Shown one piece after another: positions 44,373-54,560 of a stretch of 64,000 nt of DNA. The notes below the pieces were generated by a model. The model was not told the DNA's origin, did not search any database, and was given only the letters and a program-made list of their open reading frames with translations. The stretch is from positions 62,001-126,000 of the forward strand of contig SEYW01000001.1 of assembly GCA_004168015.1 (NCBI GenBank), written 5' to 3'. A program made the position numbers and the translations under genes. How positions within the stretch are numbered: the stretch's first letter is position 1; each line of letters starts with the position of its first letter. Origin of the DNA: Methylolobus aquaticus (lineage in GTDB: Bacteria; Pseudomonadota; Gammaproteobacteria; Methylococcales; Methylococcaceae).

Positions 44373-46964
44373 GTGCACAGTTTTTCGAAAGCACTCGTCA
44401 TCGTCGGATTGCTGGCCCCCGGCAGTGGACAGACGCTCGGCGTTGGCGAAATCAGACTGCATTCCTTTTTGAATCAACCCCTCGACGCCGAGGTCCCGCT
44501 GGTTCTGTCCGGCGAACAACTGGATCAGATCCGCATCGGCCTGGCGGCGCCCGCCGAATTCGCGAAGGTCGGTTTGACCCGCTCGCCGGCGATCGGCAAG
44601 CTGCGATTCGATGCGGTGCAGCGGCGTGATGGGAGTTTCGCGGTTCGCATCCGCTCTCTGGATGTCATCTCCGAACCTTTTCTCAGCTTCCTGATGGAAC
44701 TGACGTGGCCCCAGGGCCGCATGCTGCGCAGCTTCACGGTCCTGCTGGACCCGCCTGATGCGTTGGCTCCGCCCGTAACCACCGCGCGCCGGGAACCGAC
44801 GCCCGAGTGGGGAGGCGACTGGCAGGAGACCCGCCCCGTCTCAGGGGGTTCCGCGGATGCCGCCGCCCAACGCATGGCTCCGCGTCCTACGGGGCAAATC
44901 TATGGTCCCGTTGCTCGGAACGAGAACCTCTGGAAGATCGCCGAGCGGCTAAAGCCCGATGCGTCGATTCCGACCGAACGGATGATGACGGCACTCTTCC
45001 GTCTGAATCCCCAGGCCTTTTCCCGACCAAGCGTCAATGCCTTGAATGCCGGCACCTACCTGCGGGTCCCCGGGCAGGACGATCTCTTCGGCTCGGGAGA
45101 TCCCGCACAGTTGCGACAATCGACAGAGGAATCTCCGTTTCAGCCCGAGCGACGGAATCGGTCCGCACAACATCGAGTTGCAGCATTAGCCACCTCGCCG
45201 GATGAAGCGAGCGGGGCTGCTCAGCCGAACCTTCACCGTCGTGAGTCCGTAACAGCCGGAGCCTCTTCCCAGGCACGCACACCCGAAAATCCAGCTTGGC
45301 CTGCCATCGAGAAACTCCGGCGCGAAAATGAACAGCTGCGCAACCGGATGAGCCAGTTGGAACTGCGGGTGACGGATCTGACCCGTCAGCTTGAGACGCG
45401 CGACCGCAGTGCTAGCCTGCCGGCACAAGTGCCCTCAACCCCCGCTATCGTCGTGCCCGCCGCAACTGCAGTACCTGTTGTCGAAGCGGCGTCAACCACT
45501 ACTTCTCTGTCGGGGACACCAGCGTCACGCGACGTGGAAGCCGCATCGCAGCCCGTCGATGCAACAGGTCCCGCAACGGTCGCCGCGCTTGCACCGGCAG
45601 CGACTCCCGCCCAGGTACCGGCCACCGACGGTGCGCAACACGGAACCGAGTTCGAAGGCTCGGGGACTGAATCAAAACCCGCTAACCTACCGATTCCGTC
45701 TCACAGACCTGCGGTGCCGCCATCGACGCACCAGACGCAGGCCACCGCCGATGACGGTTTGCAACCCTGGCTCATGGGTCTCGCGGCAGCTCTGGTCGCA
45801 GCACTCGTCGGAGGCTACGCGCGGCGACGTATTGAGTTCCGCCGCTCGCGTCCAATGGTCGACGACGAGAATGCGTTGGCGGTGACTGCAAGCAAATCAA
45901 CGGCTCGCTCGGCGCCGGCCGGACTGATCAATGCGGCGGTAACCGAACCACCGGTTATTGCAGCCGACACACGCCCAGACACCACGACGGTACAGCCAGC
46001 GCCGGAATTTGCCCGGACCGAACCGCTGGAAGCAGACGCACTGTTCGAGGCGGAGATTTATCTGTCGTATGGCAAATTCCGTCAGGCCGAGGAGTCCATC
46101 AAGCGCGCGATTGAACTCGCCCCCGAGCGTCCCGAGCCCTACCTCAAACTTCTTCAAGTCTACGCGGAGACGCAAGACCGCAACGCCTTTCGGTTATTGA
46201 CCGAAAAGCTGAAGACGGAACACCCGATCGCCGACCCCGAGTTCTGGGCTCGTGCCGACGCCCTGGCGGAAAAAATAGGTCTGCCCTTGGGAACGCTCGA
46301 ACAGACACTGTCGAACAGTGCTGACGACAGCACCCCAGCCAACGCAGCACCTGACGAAACCGATCAATTGATTGCCAAACTCAAGCATTTCAGTTTGGAA
46401 AGCCGTAGTCCGGACGAGGAAATTCCGAGCGCCGCGCTTGACGATGCAAGTCAGGGCAAGGGAACCGTCCCTCCCCTGTCATCGACGACTGATGGAACGG
46501 CCGGCCCGTTGAGTGCCGCTGCTCCAGAAGAGGCGCCGACCGAGTCTACGACAGGTACCGGCGAACAGGGAGAGGATGCGCACGTGATTCCCTACACGCC
46601 CATCCCGTTTTCCAAAGAACCGGCGCACGAAAACGCCGAATCGGCTCTCGACACCGATGCTGCGCGGTCGATCGAGGACCTGCTTAAAGAGCTGTCGGCC
46701 ATGCATTTCGAGGAACACCTCGCCACGGTGCCGGACGGCATGAGCCCTGCGGCGACCAATCGCTCGCTCGCGGCCCAAACGAACGATGGCAGTCATCCCG
46801 CCGCAACTGAAGTCGAAGATCTCGAGTCGAAGCTGGATCTGGCTCGGGCCTATGCCGACATGCAGGATGTCGTGCAGGCCCGCATCATCCTGAATGAAGT
46901 CATTACCGCTGGAACGGCAGAGCAACGCCGGGAAGCACAGGCCCTGCTGACGCGCCTTGATTGA
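44373..46964 (+). CDS. fimV: Pilus assembly / polar hub protein FimV
   Basis: An 863-residue FimV. Order: signal peptide (about 1-20); the N-terminal FimV domain GVGEIRLHSFLNQPLDAEVPL; a LysM peptidoglycan-binding segment (about 170-230, GPVARNENLWKIAERLKP); a coiled coil (IEKLRRENEQLRNRMSQLE); a Pro/Thr/Ala-rich linker; one TM helix (LMGLAAALVAALVGGYARRR, about residue 465); an acidic cytoplasmic region with TPR-like helices; and the C-terminal FimV domain ending AQALLTRLD. FimV organises type IV pili and polar chemosensory complexes. GTG start, with GGAG nine bases upstream. The usual next gene, truA, is absent here. Confidence 0.95.
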   Translation: MHSFSKALVIVGLLAPGSGQTLGVGEIRLHSFLNQPLDAEVPLVLSGEQLDQIRIGLAAPAEFAKVGLTRSPAIGKLRFDAVQRRDGSFAVRIRSLDVISEPFLSFLMELTWPQGRMLRSFTVLLDPPDALAPPVTTARREPTPEWGGDWQETRPVSGGSADAAAQRMAPRPTGQIYGPVARNENLWKIAERLKPDASIPTERMMTALFRLNPQAFSRPSVNALNAGTYLRVPGQDDLFGSGDPAQLRQSTEESPFQPERRNRSAQHRVAALATSPDEASGAAQPNLHRRESVTAGASSQARTPENPAWPAIEKLRRENEQLRNRMSQLELRVTDLTRQLETRDRSASLPAQVPSTPAIVVPAATAVPVVEAASTTTSLSGTPASRDVEAASQPVDATGPATVAALAPAATPAQVPATDGAQHGTEFEGSGTESKPANLPIPSHRPAVPPSTHQTQATADDGLQPWLMGLAAALVAALVGGYARRRIEFRRSRPMVDDENALAVTASKSTARSAPAGLINAAVTEPPVIAADTRPDTTTVQPAPEFARTEPLEADALFEAEIYLSYGKFRQAEESIKRAIELAPERPEPYLKLLQVYAETQDRNAFRLLTEKLKTEHPIADPEFWARADALAEKIGLPLGTLEQTLSNSADDSTPANAAPDETDQLIAKLKHFSLESRSPDEEIPSAALDDASQGKGTVPPLSSTTDGTAGPLSAAAPEEAPTESTTGTGEQGEDAHVIPYTPIPFSKEPAHENAESALDTDAARSIEDLLKELSAMHFEEHLATVPDGMSPAATNRSLAAQTNDGSHPAATEVEDLESKLDLARAYADMQDVVQARIILNEVITAGTAEQRREAQALLTRLD

Positions 46965-47023
46965 GACTTGCAGCCTGCCGTGACACGAGTTCATCCGTCG
47001 TCCCTCGCGGCGGAAGGCAAGCG

Positions 47024-49348
47024 TCAGAACAGACTGTCACTGACGGAAGGCGCCGTCTGGGCGGTTGCACCACAGGCACGACCGGTCGGCGGCTCCGAGC
47101 CCTTTATGAACGGCATGCGGGCCGCCGTGGGGCAGCCCGACTCGGAGCGCAGCCCCGTTTCGCGATCTATCCAGACCTCCGCCACGTTCTGCGGCCGCGC
47201 CAGTGTCACCGGTTCACGCGCGATTTGCTTCATTGTCAGCCCCCAGATCCGCATCGCCCCCTGCGCGCCCGTGAGTCGAGCCGGCTGGTTGTCGTCGCGC
47301 CCCACCCAGACCACACCCAGATAGTCTCCAGTAAACCCAGCGAACCAGCTGTCGCGGAGATCGTTCGTGGTACCGGTCTTCCCCGCCACATTGAAATGCC
47401 GCGGCAGGAGCGCATAGAGCGACTTGCCAGTGCCCTGGGACACAGCCTCCTGCAGCACGGTGTTGACCAGGAACACCGCCGACGTATCGACTTGCTGCCG
47501 GGGCTTGAGTGCGTGGCGCTGCAATACTTTGCCATCGCGTGAGGTGACCGCTCGGATGGTAGTCAGCGGCATCAGGAAACCCTCGGCAGCCAGGGTCTGA
47601 TACGCCTGCGCCACCTCAATCGGTGTCATGCTGACGGCGCCGAGCAACACCGACGGGAACGTGGGCCCCTTGCGCGACACGCCCATCCGCCGCAGCGTCT
47701 CCAGAGTGCGTTCGACTCCGACACTGAGACCAAGCCGGATGGTCGCCAGATTATAGGATTGAGCCAGCGCCGTGCTCAGCAATACGGTCCCATGCTCCTT
47801 GCCGTCGTAATTGCTCGGAAGCCACGGCCGACCGCCCTCGGCCTTCAGTCGCAAAGCCCGATCCGACAGCGGCGAGGCGATCGTATAACGCTTCGAGTTT
47901 CTCAGTGCCGTCAGGTACACCACTGGCTTGTACAGTGATCCGATCTGCCGCTCGGCATCGAGCGCCCGGTTGAAGCCTGCGGACAGCGGATTCCGCGACC
48001 CGACCAGCGCGACGATCTCGCCGCTGTCGCGCCGCGTAACAATCGCGGCCGTTTCAAGTCCACGACGACCTGTCCGCTGTTCCAGTTGCTTGATGCCGTC
48101 GCCCACGGCGGCTTCGGCGGCACGCTGCGCATCGACCTCAAGGGTCGTAAAGATGCGCAGCCCCTCCGATGTCAAATCCTCGTTCTGATAGTCCTTGGCC
48201 AACTGGCGTTTCAGCAGATCGAGAAAGGCCGGGTACTGGCTGATCGGTTGATGGGGATCGGCAAGAACGTCCAGCGCCTTCCCCTTGGCCTCGGCGACTT
48301 GGGCGGACGTGACGTAATGCTGTTCCGCCATCGCATCGAGCACGACATTGCGGCGTTTCACGACGCGATCCGGCGCTTGGAAGGGATCGTAGTAGGAAGG
48401 GCCTCGCACCAGACCCACCAACGTCGCGATGTGCTGCAGCTGCAGTTCACTCAGCGCGCGACCGAAGTAATACTGGCTGGCCAGAGCGAAGCCGTGGATC
48501 GCGCGTGCACCGTCCTGCCCCAGGTAGATCTGATTCAGATAGGCTTCCAGGATCTGCTGCTTTGAGTAGCGCGCCTCGAGGATCAGCGCCATGAAAGCCT
48601 CGTTGATCTTGCGCCACCATGTGCGCTGGGACGACAGGAACAGATTCTTCACCAGTTGCTGGGTCAGCGTGCTGCCGCCCTGAACGATGGACCCCGAGCG
48701 GGCGTTGACCCAGACCGCTCGCAGGATGCCCCGCGCCGATATTCCCGTATGCTGATAGAAGTCGCGATCCTCCACGGCAAACAATGCCTTCAACAGCAGG
48801 TCGGGAGCTTGGGCCAGCTTGATGAGAATGCGATCCTCCTTGATCGTCGGGTAGAAGCTGCCGACCTGCAGCGGCTCCAGGCGCAACACCGCAAGGCCGC
48901 GCCCCTTGTCCAAGTCGGTCAGCGCCGAGATGCGGTCACCGTCGAAGTCGACGCGAATGGTGCGTGCGGGCTCAGCCCTATCGGGAAAGCGGAACGCGCG
49001 CGTCTTGACCAACACCGACGTTCCTCGCCGCGCATAGCTGGCGCGCGTCGCAAGCAGCGGATCGGGCCGAAACTTGAGGTCCGCAAGGCGCCGCTCGAGA
49101 CGTTCAGGCCCGCTCCCGGCACCGACGAATAATTCCATGGGCGCCGCGTAGATACGAGCCGGCAGGGACCATTTCTTCCCCTCGAATTCCTCCCGAATGC
49201 GGTAATCGAGGTAAGCGAGGTAGGCTCCAAACCCAACGATGAGAAAAGGCAGGAGAACGAGGATCTGGCGCAGCATAAAACGACGGAACCGTCCGCCGCG
49301 TGGGCGTCTGCCTTTCGGTGGTACCCGCTTGCGCTGCTGCCGTGTCAT
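47024..49348 (-). CDS. mrcB: Bifunctional penicillin-binding protein 1B
   Basis: A 774-residue class A PBP. A very basic cytoplasmic N-terminus and one TM segment (ILVLLPFLIVGFGAYLAYL) are followed by a UB2H-like region, the glycosyltransferase domain (AVEDRDFYQHTG with catalytic Glu, GGSTLTQQLVKNLFLSS) and the transpeptidase domain: the active-site serine motif SLYK, SYN as SxN, and KTGTTNDLRD. It polymerises and crosslinks peptidoglycan at the inner membrane. It converges on fimV with ~60 bases between stops. Confidence 0.96.
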   Translation of the reverse strand: MTRQQRKRVPPKGRRPRGGRFRRFMLRQILVLLPFLIVGFGAYLAYLDYRIREEFEGKKWSLPARIYAAPMELFVGAGSGPERLERRLADLKFRPDPLLATRASYARRGTSVLVKTRAFRFPDRAEPARTIRVDFDGDRISALTDLDKGRGLAVLRLEPLQVGSFYPTIKEDRILIKLAQAPDLLLKALFAVEDRDFYQHTGISARGILRAVWVNARSGSIVQGGSTLTQQLVKNLFLSSQRTWWRKINEAFMALILEARYSKQQILEAYLNQIYLGQDGARAIHGFALASQYYFGRALSELQLQHIATLVGLVRGPSYYDPFQAPDRVVKRRNVVLDAMAEQHYVTSAQVAEAKGKALDVLADPHQPISQYPAFLDLLKRQLAKDYQNEDLTSEGLRIFTTLEVDAQRAAEAAVGDGIKQLEQRTGRRGLETAAIVTRRDSGEIVALVGSRNPLSAGFNRALDAERQIGSLYKPVVYLTALRNSKRYTIASPLSDRALRLKAEGGRPWLPSNYDGKEHGTVLLSTALAQSYNLATIRLGLSVGVERTLETLRRMGVSRKGPTFPSVLLGAVSMTPIEVAQAYQTLAAEGFLMPLTTIRAVTSRDGKVLQRHALKPRQQVDTSAVFLVNTVLQEAVSQGTGKSLYALLPRHFNVAGKTGTTNDLRDSWFAGFTGDYLGVVWVGRDDNQPARLTGAQGAMRIWGLTMKQIAREPVTLARPQNVAEVWIDRETGLRSESGCPTAARMPFIKGSEPPTGRACGATAQTAPSVSDSLF

Positions 49349-49499
49349 GACCCTCGAACCGGCACCGCTAGAAAGCAGCCAAGTGCGAACTCAGCCCACC
49401 AAAGAATCGCGCACATTTCCACTGAACGATCACCAGAGCTCGCGGATGCCGCTGTGCAACGGTGCCGGCCGGGCCGTGCCGATGTCCGGAGTTCGTCCG

Positions 49500-50495
49500 T
49501 CAAGCGCCTCGCGCAACCAGATCGGCAATGACCGACGCGTGCTGTGGGCTGGAGTTCAGGGACGGGATATAGCGATACTGGGATCCTCCTGCGCCGAGGA
49601 AGACTTCCCGGTTGGCCACGGCAATTTCCTCCAGTGTTTCCAGACAGTCCACCGCAAAGCCGGGGCAGACCACATCGACTGCGCTGACTCCCTGCTTTGG
49701 CAACTCCGCCAAGACCTCGACACAGTAGGGCTTGAGCCACTCCATCGGGCCGAAGCGCGACTGGAACACCAGGCGCCAGCGGGACTCGTCCAATCCGAGG
49801 CGACCGGCAATGGCCGATGCGCTCGCGACGCATTGATCATAGTAGGGGTCGCCCAGCGTTCGGCTCCGGGCCGGCAGACCGTGAAAAGAGAACAGCAACA
49901 TACCCGCGGGTTGACCGTGGCTCTTCCAGTACTGGCTTATGCTACTCGCAACGGCATCGGTATACGCCGGTTCGCGGAAGTAGTCCGCGATGAAGGCATG
50001 GGACGGGACGTGTCGCCAGGTGCGGAGCACCTGCGATAGCGCGTCATAGGTCGACGCGGCCGTGGCTGCCGAATACTGGGGATACAGCGGCAAAATGACC
50101 AGTTCCTCGACGCCCTCTGCTTTCAGGGCATCGAGCTGACTCCGCACACTGGGATTGCCATAGCGCATGCCCAACCGGACGAGATACCGTGTCCCGTTAA
50201 CGGCGCCGCGCTCCAGATGTTCCTGCACCGCCGCGGCAAGATCGGACGAATGAAATAGCAGCGGCGAGCCGCGCTCCGTCCACACCGTGGCGTAAGCGTG
50301 GGCCGATTTAGGTGCGCGCAGGGGCGCGATCACCAGATTCAGCACGAACCACCAGATCGCTCGCGGAATCTCCACGACCCGCGGATCGGCCAGGAACTCG
50401 CGCAAGTAGCGCCGGACCGCAGCCGGTGTGGGCGCATCGGGCGTACCAAGGTTGACCAGCAACACCCCGACTTTTCGCTGTGACTCAGCCGTCAT
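49500..50495 (-). CDS. hemH: Ferrochelatase
   Basis: A 331-residue ferrochelatase that inserts Fe(II) into protoporphyrin IX. The start VGVLLVNLGTPDAPTPAAVRRYL is diagnostic; the catalytic His is in FSFHGLPARS, and VVCPGFAVDCLETLEEI carries the conserved Glu. ATG 50495 is the family start. It lies five bases downstream of folE on the same strand, so the two are probably one transcript. Confidence 0.96.
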   Translation of the reverse strand: MTAESQRKVGVLLVNLGTPDAPTPAAVRRYLREFLADPRVVEIPRAIWWFVLNLVIAPLRAPKSAHAYATVWTERGSPLLFHSSDLAAAVQEHLERGAVNGTRYLVRLGMRYGNPSVRSQLDALKAEGVEELVILPLYPQYSAATAASTYDALSQVLRTWRHVPSHAFIADYFREPAYTDAVASSISQYWKSHGQPAGMLLFSFHGLPARSRTLGDPYYDQCVASASAIAGRLGLDESRWRLVFQSRFGPMEWLKPYCVEVLAELPKQGVSAVDVVCPGFAVDCLETLEEIAVANREVFLGAGGSQYRYIPSLNSSPQHASVIADLVARGA

Positions 50496-50500
50496 GGCAC

Positions 50501-51058
50501 TCACTTCCGGTTGATCAAGCCAAGAAACTCGGATCGCGTGCTGATCTGGCGCCTGAACAAGCCCAGCATCGAGGAGGTCGTCATCACCGAGTTCTGCTTC
50601 TCGACGCCCCGCATCATCATGCACAGGTGTTTGGCCTCGATCACGACGGCCACGCCAGCCGGCTGCAACGCAGTCTGGATCGCATCGGCGATCTGCTTTG
50701 TCAGACGCTCCTGTATCTGCAGTCTTCGCGCGTACATCTCGACGATGCGTGCCACTTTGGACAAGCCGATGACCTTGCCCTTGGGCAGATAGGCTACGTG
50801 GCACTTGCCAATGAACGGCAGCAAATGATGTTCGCACAACGAGTACAGCTCGATATCCTTGACGATGACCATGTCCTCGGTATCGGCCTCGAACAGCGCG
50901 TTATTCAGCACGTTGTCAAGGGATTGGGCGTACCCGCTGTTCAGAAACCGAAATGCAGCGGCGGCCCGCTTCGGGGTGTCGATCAGGCCCTCACGGGTCA
51001 CATCCTCGCCGAGTTCCTGGATCAGGTCGGAAAACACGGCTTCCATTCGCTTGCTCAT
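50501..51058 (-). CDS. folE: GTP cyclohydrolase I (FolE type IA)
   Basis: A 185-residue enzyme converting GTP to 7,8-dihydroneopterin triphosphate, the first step of folate synthesis. Zinc ligands are visible in [20 protein letters not shown] and [31 protein letters not shown] is the conserved helix. This is the standard housekeeping enzyme, distinct from the GTP cyclohydrolase II fusion at 7513-8865. It could supply dihydroneopterin triphosphate to the PTPS-like protein at 6128-6496. hemH follows. Confidence 0.96.
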   Translation of the reverse strand: MSKRMEAVFSDLIQELGEDVTREGLIDTPKRAAAAFRFLNSGYAQSLDNVLNNALFEADTEDMVIVKDIELYSLCEHHLLPFIGKCHVAYLPKGKVIGLSKVARIVEMYARRLQIQERLTKQIADAIQTALQPAGVAVVIEAKHLCMMMRGVEKQNSVMTTSSMLGLFRRQISTRSEFLGLINRK

Positions 51059-51086
51059 GGCTCAGTCTCTTCGGAAAGTCGAAAAA

Positions 51087-52106
51087 TTACCCGGCGGCTC
51101 CGGTCGGTGAGGCCAGTGCCGATTCGGAGCACAACCGCGCGGCTTCGATCAGCGCGGCGGCGCTCGCTTGCCGGCCGGTGGCGTTCTCAGTCAAGTAGCG
51201 CCGCCAGCGGCGTCCACCGGGTGCTCCGTGATATAGACCGAGCACATGGCGGACCATTGCATGTAAAGGCGTACCCGCGCTTAGCTCGCGTTCGACGTAA
51301 GGGAGCCATCGGTCAATAACGCTGTGTCGCGTTACGGGCGAGTTCTCCGCGCCGAAGATTTGCTGATCCGCGCGGGCCAGCAGGAAAGGGTCTCGGTACG
51401 CCGCGCGGCCAATCATCACGCCGTCGAAGCTGCGCAACTGGGCGTTCGCCTCTTCGAGCGTGAGAATTCCGCCATTCAGGATAATCTCCAGATCCGGTCG
51501 ATCCCGCTTGAGTCGCGCAACCACGTCATAGCGGAGTGGCGGCACCTCCCGATTTTCCTTGGGCGATAGTCCCTTCAACCAGGCTTTCCGCGCATGGACG
51601 ATAAAAACACGGCACCCAGCCGCAGCCACCGTATCGATGAATGCCAACAGTTCTTCATAGGAATCACGCTCGTCGATACCGATCCGGGTCTTGATCGTCA
51701 CCGGCAAGCACGTGCCCGCCCTCATGGCCGCAACGCCATCCGCGACGAGTGCGGGTTCCGCCATAAGGCAGGCACCGAAACGCCCGTTCTGCACCCGGTC
51801 GCTGGGGCAGCCGACATTCAGGTTGACCTCGTCAAACCCGGCCGCGTCGGCCATCGCGGCGCAGGCCGCCAAGGCCTCGGGATCGCTGCCTCCGAGTTGC
51901 AACGCCAGCGGCTTCTCCTCCGGGTTGAACGCCAACAGGCGACCGCGGTCACCGTGCAATAGCGCCGTCGTCGTGACCATCTCGGTGTAGAGCAAGGTGC
52001 GTTTGGACAGCAGCCGCAAGAAAAACCGGAAGTGGCGGTCGGTGCGATCCATCATCGGCGCGACGGACAGACGCCTATCCAGAATGCAGAAGGGTTCAGT
52101 GGTCAT
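51087..52106 (-). CDS. dusA: tRNA-dihydrouridine synthase A
   Basis: A 339-residue DusA, the FMN enzyme that reduces uridines 20/20a of the tRNA D-loop. The N-terminus FCILDRRLSVAPMMDRTDRHFR, the catalytic Cys in NLNVGCPSDRVQNGRFGACLM, the HARKAWLKGLSPKENR segment that is characteristic of DusA, and VMIGRAAYRDPFLL all fit. It lies 28 bases upstream of folE on the same strand. Confidence 0.95.
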   Translation of the reverse strand: MTTEPFCILDRRLSVAPMMDRTDRHFRFFLRLLSKRTLLYTEMVTTTALLHGDRGRLLAFNPEEKPLALQLGGSDPEALAACAAMADAAGFDEVNLNVGCPSDRVQNGRFGACLMAEPALVADGVAAMRAGTCLPVTIKTRIGIDERDSYEELLAFIDTVAAAGCRVFIVHARKAWLKGLSPKENREVPPLRYDVVARLKRDRPDLEIILNGGILTLEEANAQLRSFDGVMIGRAAYRDPFLLARADQQIFGAENSPVTRHSVIDRWLPYVERELSAGTPLHAMVRHVLGLYHGAPGGRRWRRYLTENATGRQASAAALIEAARLCSESALASPTGAAG

Positions 52107-52257
52107 TCAGCACGGGTGATGGATTGTGTGCCGGGTTGCCGGGAGCCTGCCCGAGCGCCCCGTGCGGCGCTTTTAGGATGACGGATGAAGGGATCACACC
52201 AGAGATCGAGCGGCCGCCCGGGGCGTCGTCAGCACGGCAACAGCACAGGTAGTCCGC

Positions 52258-52953
52258 TTAAGTGCCCCGCTGGTTTTCGCGGCTTGGACGCATTGCCGGC
52301 AATTGGTGGCGAGGAGACGCCGAGATCATTCTGACCTGTTTTGAGGTGCTGAACCACAAACCGATCGCCAAAAGCAGCAACAGCGCAACGCAAACCACCA
52401 CGGCATAAACGAGGGCCCGCAATTCCTCGACCTGCCCTAGGGGATCCTTCCCCGCAGCGGTCGCAGGGGTCTGGACGGAATGATAGCGGGGATGCTCGGT
52501 TGCACCACGGTCGTGACCCATACCGCCCTGTGGCTGAGAACGCAGAAGCCTTAATTCACCCGCTGCGGCCTCGATCAGTTGCAGGTCCTCTCCGCCCAGC
52601 GCACCCCTTTCGACACTCTGCTCCAGTCGTCGTAACTTGCTCTCGACCGAAGCGCTCAAGACGCGCGCCAGACGGCCCTCCAACGTTTTCACTTCCGGAC
52701 TTAGCTGTGGTTCTTGGCCGCTGTTTGCGAGCGCCGGAGCGGAAATCCCGCCTTCCAAACGGGCAAGGGAGGTTTGTACGCGGTATAACCACACGACGAT
52801 CAGGAGCATCATGGCGATGATGCCAAGTGTCCAGACCAGCTGCTGCAAGCGCCGCAACCATGCCGGCATGGCACGCGTCAGTTGATGATGGTCGCCCTCT
52901 ATCGTGTAAAGAGTGCGCCGATATGCCGCATCGTCCGGAGGTAAATCAGCCAT
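52258..52953 (-). CDS. Uncharacterised protein with two membrane helices
   Basis: A 231-residue protein. One hydrophobic segment lies near residues 38-57 (VWTLGIIAMMLLIVVWLY) and another near residues 183-203 (VYAVVVCVALLLLLAIGLWF). Between them is a ~120-residue region with heptad-like Leu/Glu/Arg spacing (VKTLEGRLARVLSASVESKL) that may form a coiled coil in the periplasm. I do not recognise the family. It lies alone between dusA and pdxJ on the same strand. Confidence 0.65.
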   Translation of the reverse strand: MADLPPDDAAYRRTLYTIEGDHHQLTRAMPAWLRRLQQLVWTLGIIAMMLLIVVWLYRVQTSLARLEGGISAPALANSGQEPQLSPEVKTLEGRLARVLSASVESKLRRLEQSVERGALGGEDLQLIEAAAGELRLLRSQPQGGMGHDRGATEHPRYHSVQTPATAAGKDPLGQVEELRALVYAVVVCVALLLLLAIGLWFSTSKQVRMISASPRHQLPAMRPSRENQRGT

Positions 52954-53065
52954 CGAATGCTCTCATCGGCCGCTGCCCAGGAAGTCAGCCCCCGTCAGCC
53001 GGCTTACGGAAACGTTAGGACCATCCTGAGAAAAGATATCAATATGGCAGATCGCGGCTGCCCGG

Positions 53066-53833
53066 TCAATTCCGTGCGCCGGTCGCTCCGCTGACCAACA
53101 ATGCCTTCATCTCCCGCACCGCCGCATCGATTCCGCAGAAGACGGCGCGGGCGATAATGGAGTGCCCGATGTTCAATTCGCGAACGGCCGGGAGAGCGCA
53201 GACGGGCCCGACGTTGTGGTAATGCAGGCCGTGCCCCGCATGCACGGCCAATCCAGCGTCGGCCGCCGCTTGCGCCGCGCGCTCCAGGCGCTTTAACGCT
53301 ACGTCACGTTCGGCGTCGTGCACGGCATCCGCGTAGGTTCCGGTGTGCAGTTCGACTGCAGGCGCCCCGACTCGAATCGCCGCATCGATTTGACGCAGAT
53401 CGGCCTCGATAAACAGGGAAACCTGGATATCGGCCGCGCTGAGTCGCGAACACGCAGCCTGAACCGCGGCGAAGCGTCCCTGTACATCGAGGCCCCCCTC
53501 GGTCGTCAACTCCTCCCGCCGCTCTGGAACCAGGCAGACGGATGCCGGACGCACCCGGCAGGCCACCGCGACCATCTCGTCGGTAACGGCCATTTCCAAG
53601 TTCAGCCGGGTCGACAGATGCTCCTGTAGCGCGTCGATATCACGGTCCTGTATGTGTCGCCTATCCTCCCGCAAATGGGCAGTGATGCTGTCCGCACCTG
53701 CCTGCTCGGCGGCAAGTGCCGCTAGCAATACGGAGGGGTAGCGCGTACCGCGCGCCTGCCGCAGCGTCGCGACATGATCGATGTTGACGCCCAGTGCAAT
53801 GGACCTTTGGATTGTGGAGTTCGTCGTACTCAT
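53066..53833 (-). CDS. pdxJ: Pyridoxine 5'-phosphate synthase
   Basis: A 255-residue PdxJ, which condenses deoxyxylulose 5-phosphate with aminoacetone phosphate to pyridoxine phosphate. Blocks: [65 protein letters not shown] and [15 protein letters not shown]. Its ATG overlaps the recO stop by four bases (ATGA). The gene order rnc-era-recO-pdxJ is standard for gammaproteobacteria. Confidence 0.97.
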   Translation of the reverse strand: MSTTNSTIQRSIALGVNIDHVATLRQARGTRYPSVLLAALAAEQAGADSITAHLREDRRHIQDRDIDALQEHLSTRLNLEMAVTDEMVAVACRVRPASVCLVPERREELTTEGGLDVQGRFAAVQAACSRLSAADIQVSLFIEADLRQIDAAIRVGAPAVELHTGTYADAVHDAERDVALKRLERAAQAAADAGLAVHAGHGLHYHNVGPVCALPAVRELNIGHSIIARAVFCGIDAAVREMKALLVSGATGARN

Positions 53834-54540
53834 GTTCGCGAATATTTGAAGAGCTCCCGACTTTTCAACGAACGCCCGCCCAAGTGATGGGCTATCACAC
53901 CCCGCATCAGCCGCTTGGCGTCCTTGAGGTCGGAAGCGCTCGAGAAAACGCCCGTCCGCAGCGCGATCAGCGCCGATCCCCGGACGGCCCCGGCCTCCGG
54001 CAGGGCTGCGATGGGGCCTTGTTCGACGACATAGCGATAGTATCGGCTCGGATCCAATGCATCGCCCGTGGCGATGTCGCATTCCAGCGGCAACTCGTAG
54101 CCGAGCTCCGCGAGCAACAAGACTTCAAAGTTGCGCAGCAACGCTTCCCGTTCATCCGCCGCTGCGAGCCGATGCAGCGCTTGGCCGTAGACTTCGAAGA
54201 TCGGCGGATGTGGATCATGCGGCGCCAACAGACGAAGAATCAGCTCATTCAGGTATAAACCACAGGCCAGCGCCGTGGCGTCCGCCAACGGCTGAGCAGC
54301 GACGACTTCGACATCGGTCAAGATCGGCAATTCGCCACGGGCTGACCATGAAACACGCAGCGGCGCGAATGGAAAGAAAACCGCACTGGCAGCGCCCTTT
54401 TTGCGGCGCAATCCCTTGCCAAGCACCGAGACCCGGCCGTGCTCGCGGGTCAGGAACTCAAGAAACAGGCTGGTTTCACGATAACTCGTCCGATGCAGCA
54501 AGTACGCCGGTTCGAGCAGTATCCGCCCGGTGTCTGTCAT
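53830..54540 (-). CDS. recO: DNA repair protein RecO
   Basis: A 236-residue RecO, which helps load RecA on SSB-coated DNA in the RecFOR pathway. The N-terminal OB fold ([32 protein letters not shown], here split by conserved RxY) and the helical C-terminal domain ([28 protein letters not shown]) are typical. ATG 54540 is the family start. era lies 20 bases upstream; pdxJ overlaps its end. Confidence 0.94.
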   Translation of the reverse strand: MTDTGRILLEPAYLLHRTSYRETSLFLEFLTREHGRVSVLGKGLRRKKGAASAVFFPFAPLRVSWSARGELPILTDVEVVAAQPLADATALACGLYLNELILRLLAPHDPHPPIFEVYGQALHRLAAADEREALLRNFEVLLLAELGYELPLECDIATGDALDPSRYYRYVVEQGPIAALPEAGAVRGSALIALRTGVFSSASDLKDAKRLMRGVIAHHLGGRSLKSRELFKYSRT

Positions 54541-54560
54541 GTTCCCCGGGGCTTGCTGGT

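Noticed and set aside
52154-52174. Hairpin followed by TTTT on the plus strand
   Set aside because: It has terminator form only for plus-strand transcription, but all genes here are on the minus strand, so its use is doubtful.
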